From positions 1-64,000 of the forward strand of contig NZ_VUNH01000008.1 in the NCBI RefSeq assembly GCF_009695745.1: a stretch of DNA of 64,000 nt. The letters run 5' to 3'. Position numbers and translations under genes: made by a program. The notes below the pieces were generated by a model. That model had not been told where the DNA came from, made no database searches, and worked only from the letters and a program-made list of their open reading frames with translations. The stretch comes from Pyramidobacter porci. Lineage in GTDB: Bacteria > Synergistota > Synergistia > Synergistales > Dethiosulfovibrionaceae. Every line of letters begins with the position of its first letter. Position 1 is the stretch's first letter. This document shows positions 35,194 to 43,708 of the stretch, in pieces.

Positions 35194-35237
35194 GCGGCCG
35201 GAACGCGAAGGGAAATTTTCCTTTCGCGTTCCGGCCG
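35194..35237. terminator. Long hairpin between convergent genes
   Basis: GCGGCCGGAACGCGAAG ... TTCGCGTTCCGGCCGC, about 20-bp stem with one wobble and an A/T-rich tip. The T-tract is weak on both sides, so it may act as a barrier or 3'-end structure more than a classical terminator. Confidence 0.6.
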
Positions 35238-35308
35238 CTGCCGCGTTTTACGCAGGATACCGGCGTTCGATTTTTTCAGCCCGACCGCCGCGGCGCGCAC
35301 GCTTTTGG

Positions 35309-38300
35309 TCAGTCGCGTTCTTTGGGTGGACAGGGGACTTTATAGACAACGGCGGTGAGAACGGGGATGACGATCAGGGTCAGGATGGTGCTCACGGTGA
35401 GCCCGGCCATGATGGTGACGGCCATGGGGCCGAACATCAGGTCCCAGATCAGCGGGACCATGCCGAGCACGGTAGTGAGCGCCGACATGGCGACGGGCCG
35501 CAGGCGGCTGACGCCGTCTTCGACGATGGCTTCGTAGCGGTCGCGCCCGGCGGCGAAATCGGCGCTGACCTGATCGAGCAGCACAATCGAGTTCTTGGCC
35601 AGCATGCCCACGAGGCTGAGCGTGCCGACGATAGCCAAAAAGCTCATGCTCATACCGGCCAGCCACAGGCCGCCGACGACGCCGATGAGAATCAGCGGCA
35701 GCGCGCCGAATATGATCAGCGGCTGGCGAAAGCCGTTAAACAGAAACACCATGATCGTGAACATGATCAGCAGCGCGGGCAGAAAGGCCACCTTCATGCC
35801 GCCGACGGCGTCGTCGGAAAGTTCTTTTTCGCCGCCCCATTCCAGCGAGTAGCCCACGGGCAGCCCGATGGCTTCGATGGGGGCGCGCACGCGCTCCAGC
35901 ATGGCGTCGGCGTTATGCCCCAGTTTGACCTCGCTGGCCACGGTGAGCACGCGGCTGCGGTTGCGGCGCATGACGATGTTGTCTTCGTAGTCGACGTCGA
36001 GGGACGAGATCACGGTGCCCAGCGGCACGGTGGCGTTCGCGGCCGGCGCCCAGACGGGCAGCGATTTGATCCGGTCGATCTGATTGCGCTGCTCCGGCAC
36101 GAGGGCCGCCAAGATCGCCAGCGTTTTGTCGCCGTCGCGGAAGGCACCGATCGGCAGCCCCGTAGTGGCGATGAGCAGCGCCTGATTGATCTGCGGCCGC
36201 GTCAGGCCGAGGTTCTGCATCTGATCCTTGAGCACGCGCGGATGGATCACTTCCACTGGCTGGCGCCAGTCGATGCGCGCGAAATTATGGCTGGGATCGG
36301 CTTCGACGATGCGCAGCGCCTGCGCGCCCAGATCGCGCAGCACGGCCGGATCGTCGCCGTAGAAGCGGGCTTCGAGCTTCGGAGCCATGCCGCTGCCCTT
36401 GGAGAAGAGCTTGCACACGCCCGTCAGCTGCGGCATTTCCTCGTCGAGACGCTTTTGCGTCCGCAGCAGCATGGCACGTGTGTCTTCGGGGTCTTTCATC
36501 TCCACCAGCAGCTGCGCGTAGGCCGTGTCGGGATCGGGCGGCGAATAGGTGAGCATGAAGCGCAGGCTGCCGCCGCCGATAAAATCGGTGACGTTTTTCA
36601 CGTTGGGCTGCGAGCGCAAAAACCGCTCCAGCTCCATGGCGGCGGAGCGCTGCGCCGCCAGCGACGCGCCCTCGTCGCTCCACAGATCGACGGTGTAGTA
36701 GACCGTGTTGGCGTCCGGGAAGAACGACGTGTCAAGGCGCGTCAGGCCCCAGCAGGAGAGCGCGAACAGCGCCGCCGTCAGCGCCATCGAGATGGAACGA
36801 TGGCGCAGGCACCCTTCGAGCAGGGCGCGGTAAGCGCGGAACAGCGGCCGGTCGTAGGGATCGCCCTTCTGCGGCGACGGCTTGAGCATGAGCTGTCCGA
36901 AGACGGGCGTCACGGTCAGGGCCGCCCCCCAGCTGAGCATCATGGAGATGCCCACGACCTGCAGCAGCGAGCGGCAGAACTCGCCCGTGCTGTCCTGCGA
37001 CAGGCCGATAGGAGCGAAAGCCAGCACGGCGATAAAAGTGCCGCCCAGCATGGCCCATTTGGAACCTTCCACGGCCTGATCGGCGGCGTCTTCGGCGTTC
37101 ATGCCGCGCTCCACGCCGACGAGCATGCCCTCGGAAACGACGATGGCGTTGTCCACCAGCGAGCCGAGCGCGATGATCAGCGAAGCCAGCGAGACGATCT
37201 GCAAAAAGATGTCGCAGGCGTTCATGATCGCGAACGTGCCCGCCACGGTGAGCAGCAGCACGGCGCCGATGATCAGCCCGGTGCGCATGCCCATGAACAC
37301 GAGCAGCACGCCGACGACGATGGCCAGCGATTCGATCAGGTTGACGATGAAATTCTGCACCGAGCGCGTCACCTGGTCGGACTGCATGTAGATTTCGTTC
37401 AGCTCCATGCCGATCGGGCGGTGCACTTCCAACTCGCGCAGGCGCTTCGAAACGCCCTCGCCCATCGTCACGACGTTGCCGCCGGCGACCGTGGCGATGC
37501 CGATGCCCAGCGCCGGACGGCCGTTGAAACGCATCATGAAACTCTGCGGATCGACGAAATCGCGTCGCACCGTCGCCACCTCGCGCAGGCGGATCAGCTG
37601 CCCGCCGACGCCGCCGATGACGAGGTCGCCGATGTCGTCCACCGACATGATGGCGCCCGTCGGCGAGACGCGCACAAAGCGGTCGCCCAGCGTCGTCGTG
37701 CCCAGCGCCGAGAGCGTGTTCTGCTGGTTCAGCACGTTGAATATAGCGTTCGGCGGCAGCCCCAGCGACGACAGGCGCGTCGCCGAGAACTCCACGTACA
37801 CGGCTTCCTTCTGCTCGCCGAGGATCTTCACGCTGGCCACGCCGGGCACGAGCACGAGCTGTTTTTTGAGGAAATCGGCGTAGTCCCACAGCTCCTTCAT
37901 CGTGTACCCGTCTCCGACGAGCGCATAATACTGACCGTAAACGTCGCCGAAGTCGTTGTCGACCATGATCGTGCTGCCGGCGGGCATGAAGACCTGCACG
38001 TCGTTCAGCTTCTGGCGCAGCACGTCCCAAATCTCCGGCAGATCCTTCGACGTGTATTTGTCCTTGATGTCCACGTAGACGATCGCCATGCCGGGGACGG
38101 AACGCGAGCGGATGCGCTTGATCTCGCCCATGGCCTGCACGGCGTCCTCGACGCGGCTGGTGACTTCGCGTTCAACTTCGTAAGCCGTGGAGCCCGGATA
38201 GACGATGGTGACCACGGCGGTCTTGATCGTGAACGAAGGATCCTCCAGCTTGCCGATGCGGAAATACGCCGCCACGCCCGCGACCGCCGTCAGGGCGCAG

Positions 38301-38350
38301 AGGAACAGGACGACGGCGCGGTGTTTCAAACTGGCGCGCGCGACGCTCAC
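35309..38350 (-). CDS. RND efflux transporter, inner-membrane pump
   Basis: A 1013-residue HAE-type RND permease with the standard double layout: one N-terminal helix, large periplasmic loop, six helices, and repeat. TM4 carries GSLVDNAIVVSEG, that is Asp-Asn where AcrB has Asp-Asp. The second half ends with LSLVGMLAKNSIVLLDQ and RPVAMSALTTVLGMVPLI. It pumps substrates out with H+ or Na+ drive, together with the adaptor encoded 4 bases overlapping upstream and an outer-membrane channel not seen in the window. Its presence supports a diderm envelope. Confidence 0.92.
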   Translation of the reverse strand: MSVARASLKHRAVVLFLCALTAVAGVAAYFRIGKLEDPSFTIKTAVVTIVYPGSTAYEVEREVTSRVEDAVQAMGEIKRIRSRSVPGMAIVYVDIKDKYTSKDLPEIWDVLRQKLNDVQVFMPAGSTIMVDNDFGDVYGQYYALVGDGYTMKELWDYADFLKKQLVLVPGVASVKILGEQKEAVYVEFSATRLSSLGLPPNAIFNVLNQQNTLSALGTTTLGDRFVRVSPTGAIMSVDDIGDLVIGGVGGQLIRLREVATVRRDFVDPQSFMMRFNGRPALGIGIATVAGGNVVTMGEGVSKRLRELEVHRPIGMELNEIYMQSDQVTRSVQNFIVNLIESLAIVVGVLLVFMGMRTGLIIGAVLLLTVAGTFAIMNACDIFLQIVSLASLIIALGSLVDNAIVVSEGMLVGVERGMNAEDAADQAVEGSKWAMLGGTFIAVLAFAPIGLSQDSTGEFCRSLLQVVGISMMLSWGAALTVTPVFGQLMLKPSPQKGDPYDRPLFRAYRALLEGCLRHRSISMALTAALFALSCWGLTRLDTSFFPDANTVYYTVDLWSDEGASLAAQRSAAMELERFLRSQPNVKNVTDFIGGGSLRFMLTYSPPDPDTAYAQLLVEMKDPEDTRAMLLRTQKRLDEEMPQLTGVCKLFSKGSGMAPKLEARFYGDDPAVLRDLGAQALRIVEADPSHNFARIDWRQPVEVIHPRVLKDQMQNLGLTRPQINQALLIATTGLPIGAFRDGDKTLAILAALVPEQRNQIDRIKSLPVWAPAANATVPLGTVISSLDVDYEDNIVMRRNRSRVLTVASEVKLGHNADAMLERVRAPIEAIGLPVGYSLEWGGEKELSDDAVGGMKVAFLPALLIMFTIMVFLFNGFRQPLIIFGALPLILIGVVGGLWLAGMSMSFLAIVGTLSLVGMLAKNSIVLLDQVSADFAAGRDRYEAIVEDGVSRLRPVAMSALTTVLGMVPLIWDLMFGPMAVTIMAGLTVSTILTLIVIPVLTAVVYKVPCPPKERD

Positions 38351-39519
38351 TGCCGTTCGCCGGATTTCAGCAGGCGGACTTTCTGCCCGTCCCGCAAAAA
38401 ATGCACGCCGGCCGTGACGATCAGATCGCCGTCGCGCAGCCCCTCACCGCTCACCTCGAGCCGATCGCCCTTCCAGCCGGCCACGGCCACGGGCGCGCGG
38501 CTGACCTGCCCGTCCTCGAAGCGCCACAGCCAGTGCGCGCCGTTCTCTCCGGCCAGCACGGCCGGCTCGGGCACGAGAAAGCGTTTTTCCGCTGCACCGG
38601 CGGAGAAATCAACCGTCACGGTGACGGCCATGCCGGGCAGCACGCGCGCGCCCTCGGGCTGAGGCATGGTGACGGTGACGGGGTACGTTTTGGTGCGCGG
38701 ATCGGCCTGCGCGGCGAATTCCTTGAGGCGCACGGGAAACGACCGGCCAGCGATGGCGTCGAACTGGGCCTCCATGCCGAAGGAGGCGGCGTACCGCGCC
38801 AGATCGCGAGCATCGATACCGGCCGGCACGGGGACGCTGAGCACATCCTTGTCGGGCACGGCGAAGACGATCTCCAGCGCGGAAATGTCCTGCAGGCTGA
38901 GAACGGGCTGCTTGGGCAGCACATCCTGAAACTTCTCGGCCATGCGGTCGACGACGACGCCGTCGAAGGGAGCGCGCAGCTCGGTGTCGCGCAGCGCGTC
39001 GGCGGCCGTGCGCGCCTGGGCCTCGGCCTGCTGCACGGCGGAGCGCGCCACGTCCAGCTGCGTCTTGTAGGCGTCGTACTGCGCCGCGGCGATGACTTTC
39101 TGCCTGTAAAGCTCGTCGTAGCGTTTGAAGTTGGTGGCGGCGTCGCTGTACTGGGCGCGCGCCTGCGACAGCGCGGCCTGCGCCTGCGTCAGGCGGGTCT
39201 GGAAATCGCGCGGGTCGACGCGCCCCAGCAGGTCGCCTTTTTTCACGGCAACGCCCTTTTCGGCCGGCAGTTCGAGCAGCGGCCCCGAGACGCGGAACGA
39301 CAGATTGACGCGCTGCGCCCCCTGCACGGTGCCGAAATAGCGATGTACGTTCTCGCCCGCGCCGCCGTTGAGCCTGACCGTGCGCACGGGGCGGACGATC
39401 TCCGGCTCGGGCTTCGGCTCGTGCAGCTGGCGAAATCCCTCGATCCCCGCGCAGGCGGCGAAGATCGCGGCCAGCCCGGCGGCCGTTTTCAGCAGCGAAA
39501 AAGCGGAAAACTTTCTCAT
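38347..39519 (-). CDS. RND efflux periplasmic adaptor (membrane fusion protein)
   Basis: A 390-residue adaptor. N-terminal anchor or signal (RKFSAFSLLKTAAGLAAIFAACAG), then a lipoyl half GPLLELPAEKGVAVKKGDLLGRVD, the coiled-coil hairpin (LTQAQAALSQARAQYSDAATNFKRY...), the second lipoyl half ELRAPFDGVVVDRMA, and beta-barrel/membrane-proximal domains. It links the RND pump to an outer-membrane channel. The ATG at 39519 is favoured by GGAGGA six bases upstream; an ATG at 39525 is closer than usual. The stop overlaps the pump start. Confidence 0.88.
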   Translation of the reverse strand: MRKFSAFSLLKTAAGLAAIFAACAGIEGFRQLHEPKPEPEIVRPVRTVRLNGGAGENVHRYFGTVQGAQRVNLSFRVSGPLLELPAEKGVAVKKGDLLGRVDPRDFQTRLTQAQAALSQARAQYSDAATNFKRYDELYRQKVIAAAQYDAYKTQLDVARSAVQQAEAQARTAADALRDTELRAPFDGVVVDRMAEKFQDVLPKQPVLSLQDISALEIVFAVPDKDVLSVPVPAGIDARDLARYAASFGMEAQFDAIAGRSFPVRLKEFAAQADPRTKTYPVTVTMPQPEGARVLPGMAVTVTVDFSAGAAEKRFLVPEPAVLAGENGAHWLWRFEDGQVSRAPVAVAGWKGDRLEVSGEGLRDGDLIVTAGVHFLRDGQKVRLLKSGERQ

Positions 39520-39739
39520 CCTCATTCCTCCAGTGCCATTCTTTCCCTTTCGCGGGCGGCGCATCGCGCCCGCGGATCCGACGAACCTGTCGCGTTGATT
39601 GTATCACGCGCGCCCGGCCTTTGCACGGACGGCGCGGACAAAACCGCCGCGGAGCGGCGCGGGAAGAAATTTCGTCATGCGATTAGCACCCCGCGGAAAG
39701 CGATTTTATGAAAAGAGCCTTTTGAACCGCGGCCGACGA

Positions 39740-39789
39740 AAAGCGGCCGGAAGCCGATGGATCCTCGATCATCAGCCTCCGGCCGCTTT
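39740..39789. terminator. Hairpin after the second Sel1 gene
   Basis: AAAGCGGCCGG ... CCGGCCGCTTT with further pairing inside (GATG/CATC). On the minus strand it is followed by TTTTC. It lies directly beside parS-like site 2. Confidence 0.6.
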
Positions 39790-39792
39790 CCA

Positions 39793-39808
39793 TGTTCCAC
39801 GTGGAACA
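39793..39808. other. parS-like centromere site 2
   Basis: TGTTCCACGTGGAACA, identical over 16 bases to the site at 19155-19170. Intergenic, 10 bases from the end of the Sel1 gene and beside a terminator hairpin, in the same context as site 1. Confidence 0.75.
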
Positions 39809-39818
39809 CTGGTGTCGG

Positions 39819-41807
39819 TCAGCGGTTTTCCGTTTCATCATCCGCGGACGATGAAGCGTTCATCTGTTCAAAGAGATTCTGCGCGGCCTCCCGTGCGCGT
39901 TCGCATTTTCCCGCCGAAAGCCTGGCGCCGCGTAACATGCCGCGCCCTTCCAGCCTGTTGATGAGGCGCGTCGTGCCGACGGCGCCGTTCAGGCGAGCCA
40001 GCCACGTCCACTTATAGGCCTCCTCGTCGTCGCGGGGCACGCCGGCCCCCTTGCTGTACAGCTCGCCAAGAGCCTTCTGCGCGGGAGCGTAGTTCTGACG
40101 GGCGCTTTTCAGGAACCACGAAGCGGCCTCAGCCAGATTTTGTCCGACGCCGCGGCCGGCGCGATAGCAGCCGCCAAGGCTGAACTGCGCCAACTCGTTG
40201 CCCTGGCGGGCGGCGCGCAGATACCAGCGGGCCGCTTCGTCGACGTCTTTCTTCACGCCGGCGCCCCGTTCGCACAGACTGGCGTAACGTTCCTGAGCGG
40301 CGTCGCTGCCCTGCTCGGCGGCCAGCCGGTACCATTTGGCCGCTTCGAAGGGTTCTTTTTCGCCGCCCCAGCCGTTTTCGCAGATCTGCCCGAGCAGGAA
40401 CTGCGCGCGCTCGCGCCCCTGACCGGCATAGACACGGCAAAAGTTCGCCAGCGCCGCGTAAATTTCGCCGCCGCGCCGCGCCAGATCTTCGTGACGGGCC
40501 AACAGGGCGCCTGCCCGGACGCGTCCCTGAGTCACGCCGAGGCTGCCGCGCCGTAGCTGCGCCTCCACATAGCAGGGCACGGGAGCGTCGGGATGGAGGC
40601 GCTGCAGTTCCACCGCCATGCGCCGCGCCGCGCCGTCCTCGTGGTTGAACCACGCCGTCAGCAGATCCAGCGTCTCCACGGGCGCGTTCACGTTCGCCAG
40701 CACGCGCCAAAAACCGCGGCGAAAATGCGTCATGTCGAAATCGCCGGACTCCATGGACTCGAGCACCACAGGGCTGATCTGCGTTTCCGCCTCGAACAGC
40801 ACGTTGTTGCGCACGGCCGTCATCCCCGCCTTGCGGTCGCCCAGCGCCCAGCTGACCGTGCCGTAAAAGAGATTGTCGAGCCAATCGCGCGGCCCGATGT
40901 TCTCCCTGATCTCGGCCAGCAGCTCTTTGAGGCGGGACGGCGGCAGGCTTTTGTCGAGCAGAATGCGCTGTTTGGCCGTCTGCACCTTGTACGGGTCGCG
41001 GCGCAGCACGCGCCGCCACTGGCGGTCGAACTCGTCGAAGCAAGCCAGCGCCGTCTTCACATCGCCGCAGCGGCCGGCCGCCTCGCCATAGTAATACCAG
41101 AACGGCGGATAGGCGCCAAAAGACTTCTTCAACGCCGGGAACATCAACAGCGCTTTGTGCTTGTCGGGCTGCGCCAGCGTCTGCTCGAGATAGTCCAGAT
41201 CCTCCTGGCTGATGCGGTAGGCGTCGGGCAGGCGGTATTTGCGCAGCAGCGCCCACGAGTCGGCCAGCAGCTCCTTCTGCAAGTCGTTCAGCGCCGTCAG
41301 CGCTTCTTTTTTCAGCGACCACATCTTCTGATCCACCGTGTTGCGGATCTCCGCCATCTCGCTGCGGTAACCGAAATAAGCCGTGATGCCGCCGCTGAAC
41401 AGCGAGGCGAAGAAACTGTCGAGGTCGCCGCCGACCGGCCACATTTTCGACAGCGACGAGATCAGGGCATGATGCTGCTGCTTGTCGTACACGCCCTGAA
41501 AAACTTTGCCTTCCTCCTCGGTCAGACGATAGGTGTTGATCGTGTCCAGCAGCCGGCTGTAAAGTTTGACGATCTCGCCGTCGCTGGCGATGTCGCCGAG
41601 ACTGAGATTGTTGATGATGCTGCGGTACTCCTGATCGAGCACGATCCGGTCGCGGCTGGCCGTCATGTGCTTGACCGAGACCACGGCCATGTTCAGCGCC
41701 ACCGCCGTGTTGACCGGATCGTAATCGTCGGCCGCCGACGCCGTGGGCACGACGCACAGCCACAGCGCCGCCAGCGCTGCGGAAATTCTCCTGATGAACC
41801 GTTTCAT
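39819..41807 (-). CDS. Secreted protein with C-terminal Sel1 repeats
   Basis: A 662-residue protein with signal peptide (MKRFIRRISAALAALWLCVVPTASA). Residues ~26-480 are a helical region without a recognised domain, with a possible glycine-rich hydrophobic turn near DSFFASLFSGGITAYFGY. From ~480 on there are four or five Sel1 repeats (AAKWYRLAAEQGSDAAQERYASL, AARWYLRAARQGNELAQFSLGGCY, AASWFLKSARQNYAPAQKALGELY). The N-terminal region has no equivalent in the Sel1 protein at 21602. The start at 41807 gives the signal peptide; an upstream in-frame start at 41933 does not. Confidence 0.78.
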   Translation of the reverse strand: MKRFIRRISAALAALWLCVVPTASAADDYDPVNTAVALNMAVVSVKHMTASRDRIVLDQEYRSIINNLSLGDIASDGEIVKLYSRLLDTINTYRLTEEEGKVFQGVYDKQQHHALISSLSKMWPVGGDLDSFFASLFSGGITAYFGYRSEMAEIRNTVDQKMWSLKKEALTALNDLQKELLADSWALLRKYRLPDAYRISQEDLDYLEQTLAQPDKHKALLMFPALKKSFGAYPPFWYYYGEAAGRCGDVKTALACFDEFDRQWRRVLRRDPYKVQTAKQRILLDKSLPPSRLKELLAEIRENIGPRDWLDNLFYGTVSWALGDRKAGMTAVRNNVLFEAETQISPVVLESMESGDFDMTHFRRGFWRVLANVNAPVETLDLLTAWFNHEDGAARRMAVELQRLHPDAPVPCYVEAQLRRGSLGVTQGRVRAGALLARHEDLARRGGEIYAALANFCRVYAGQGRERAQFLLGQICENGWGGEKEPFEAAKWYRLAAEQGSDAAQERYASLCERGAGVKKDVDEAARWYLRAARQGNELAQFSLGGCYRAGRGVGQNLAEAASWFLKSARQNYAPAQKALGELYSKGAGVPRDDEEAYKWTWLARLNGAVGTTRLINRLEGRGMLRGARLSAGKCERAREAAQNLFEQMNASSSADDETENR

Positions 41808-41932
41808 TGTGATCGTCTTCTCCCTTCCAACGGAAAGAACGCGCTCGCGCTTTCCCCGTAGAATTTTATTATACACAATCAGCGAGGCGCGCGTAAATTC
41901 CTGCCGAAAGCAGACGACGAGCGCCTTTGCCA

Positions 41933-41966
41933 AAATAAAAATTCCCCGCGATATTTCGCGAGGAAT
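41933..41966 (-). terminator. Terminator after the minus-strand GntR gene
   Basis: On the minus strand ATTCCTCGCGA - AATA - TCGCGGGGAAT followed by TTTTATTT; one G-T wobble in the stem. About 50 bases after the stop. Confidence 0.8.
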
Positions 41967-42014
41967 CGATGATGAGCATGCACGTGGAAGCGAAAAGCGC
42001 TTTACCTTCTACGA

Positions 42015-42710
42015 TTATTGCCTATTTCCCTTAAGGTCCTCATAAAGAGTATCCGTCCAGGCTGCGTCAATATGTCTGAGCATGGCAGCCCGTGCGGCCT
42101 CCGGACGATGATCCTTCACCATTTCGTAAATCTCGCTATGCTCCCGGCTGTACGTCGTGAGAATTTCTTTGGGCAGCAGTCCGTATTTTTTCCTCAATGA
42201 ATTTAATTCGGCTTTCACCGAGGTAAAAATCTTGGACAGAAGCTGATTGCCGGCAATATCCATCAGCATTCTATGAAAATTCTGATGCGCTTCTGTGATA
42301 TCCGCACCAGCTGGTGGTTCAAGTACATCGTGCAACTGTTTAATCTGCTCGGGAGTGGCGCGCTTTGCCGCCAAATAGGCCGCGTGCCCCTCCAACAGAT
42401 CGCGCATTTCCTTCAGTTCCCACAAAGAGTTGCTGCCAAAGGCGGTCGAGGCCAATTGCGGCCCCTCAATATTCTGCAATGCATCCTCAGTTATAAAGGT
42501 GCCGCTGCCAGGGTAGGCTTTGACAATGTTCGCCAGCGCCATGGCTTTCAAAACCTCTCGGATACAATTACGACTCACCTGAAACTGCTGAGCCAGAACC
42601 ATTTCTCCCGGCAGCCGCTCACCAGGTTTCCATTGTCCGTTTTTTATTCCGTCGATCAGCTGAGCAAGGACATTGTCGTGCAAAGACGCCCGATTAGCTG
42701 GCTTTATCAT
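42015..42710 (-). CDS. GntR/FadR-family regulator (FCD domain), divergent from the TRAP-reductase module
   Basis: A 231-residue regulator from ATG 42710 (GTG 42722 is an alternative and closer to AGGAAAGA). Winged helix MVLAQQFQVSRNCIREVLKAMALANIVKAYPGSGTFI, then the helical FCD domain with HQNFHRMLMDIAGNQLL and SREHSEIYEMVKDHRPE (metal/ligand-binding Asp/His positions). Divergent placement from the TRAP operon, with ~450 bases of AT-rich control DNA between, makes it the likely regulator of 43178-49738. A dyad inside its own promoter suggests autoregulation. Confidence 0.88.
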   Translation of the reverse strand: MIKPANRASLHDNVLAQLIDGIKNGQWKPGERLPGEMVLAQQFQVSRNCIREVLKAMALANIVKAYPGSGTFITEDALQNIEGPQLASTAFGSNSLWELKEMRDLLEGHAAYLAAKRATPEQIKQLHDVLEPPAGADITEAHQNFHRMLMDIAGNQLLSKIFTSVKAELNSLRKKYGLLPKEILTTYSREHSEIYEMVKDHRPEAARAAMLRHIDAAWTDTLYEDLKGNRQ

Positions 42711-42754
42711 GCCATACGTCACTCTTTCCTGATTGATTATTTGTAGTATTTTTA

Positions 42755-42783
42755 ATTATAACATGCCTTACAAGGCTGTCCAA
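42755..42783 (-). promoter_or_regulatory. Promoter of the GntR gene with operator-like dyad in the spacer
   Basis: Minus strand TTGGAC (42778-42783), 17-base spacer, TATAAT (42755-42760). The spacer contains GCCTT-AC-AAGGC (42765-42776 on plus), a symmetric site a GntR dimer could occupy. Confidence 0.65.
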
Positions 42784-43078
42784 TATTTAATAGAGAAAGC
42801 CAACAGAAATGATCGCCTTATTATCTTCGAAAAAATTTCTGAAAAATGCAGGAACTTTTTTGAATGTCGTTTTGTTGGCCTATAACATACTTCCAAAGAA
42901 TTTATAGTTCATTCATCATTTATTGTGCTAACAGACTAATAAACGTAATATTCCTCTGTTATTTTGTCTAGTCCATACTAAAAAATGAATTAAAAAATAA
43001 AGTATTATATTTCATAATAATACACATTCCTGTTTAGCAATTGACTTCCTCTGGATTAAATGTTAATGTTCTATTGTT

Positions 43079-43114
43079 GAACATGTTCGATGACTCGCCT
43101 ATTTGACGTATAAT
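43079..43114 (+). promoter_or_regulatory. Candidate promoter/operator of the TRAP-reductase module
   Basis: TATAAT at 43109-43114 with a weak -35 (TTCGAT, 17-base spacing). The 10-bp palindrome GAACATGTTC (43079-43088) overlaps the -35 region. Confidence 0.4.
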
Positions 43115-43177
43115 TCTTTTGTTTTATGTGGTCGATCGTACAGGAATGGAAATTTAAATTAAGTGGAGGTGACCACC

Positions 43178-43708
43178 ATGAATGATTCGGGAACGCATTG
43201 TGTTTTGAGATGCGCTGCCGATAAACTGCAGGATATTCTTCTCGTCCTGCTGATAACGATCGTGGCTTCGCTTGTGTTCGTTCAGGTCGTCCTGCGCTAC
43301 ATTTTCCACGCGCCGCTGATGGGTATTGAAGAGTTGTTGCTATTTCCGACAACATGGCTCTTTATGATTGGCGCTGTCAAAGCTTCGTCTGAGAAAACTC
43401 AGATCGTCGCCCGAGTGCTGGAGGTCTTTCTGAGAACTCCTCGCTCCATAAGCGCTGTCCGCGCTCTCGCATCGTTCTTTACCTGCTCTGTGCTTGTCTG
43501 GCTGATTCGTTGGGGTTATGACTACTTTAAATATCTGATCCGCATGGAGAAAGAGAGTCCCACGCTCTACCTGCCGACGATTTGGTATGAAGGGCTTGTT
43601 TTTGTCGCACTGATTCTCATGCTTGTCTATTCCTGTGTCGAGCTGTACGAACATATCAGTCATTTTAGGCACGGTACTGCGGCCAGTCTGCGTCAGGAGG
43701 GTGAATGA
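43178..43708 (+). CDS. TRAP transporter small permease (DctQ family)
   Basis: A 176-residue membrane protein with four predicted helices. VFVQVVLRYIFHAPLMGIEELLLFPTTWLFMIGAVKASSEKTQIVARVLE is the typical DctQ central block. The ATG at 43178 is set by GGAGGTGA at 43165-43172; the GTG at 43163 overlaps the ribosome binding site. First gene of a Q-M-P operon (the TRAP set at 6172 has order P-Q-M). Its TGA overlaps the next ATG. Confidence 0.88.
   Translation: MNDSGTHCVLRCAADKLQDILLVLLITIVASLVFVQVVLRYIFHAPLMGIEELLLFPTTWLFMIGAVKASSEKTQIVARVLEVFLRTPRSISAVRALASFFTCSVLVWLIRWGYDYFKYLIRMEKESPTLYLPTIWYEGLVFVALILMLVYSCVELYEHISHFRHGTAASLRQEGE

Larger units (their letters stand above)
42711..43177. other. 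AT-rich divergent control region
   Basis: About 460 bases, strikingly AT-rich compared with both flanks, with no plausible ORF. It contains the GntR-gene promoter with an internal dyad, the palindrome GAACATGTTC at 43079-43088, and a plus-strand -10 TATAAT at 43109-43114. The central 42800-43060 part shows many A/T runs, a likely bent or regulator-binding segment. Confidence 0.6.

Noticed and set aside
35915-38662. 915-codon plus-strand open frame opposite the RND pump
   Set aside because: Mirror of the pump's codon bias (RHHRD-type composition); no domain or start signal.
41976-41990. GCACGTGGAAG as a parS site
   Set aside because: Only half of the palindrome is present; probably chance.
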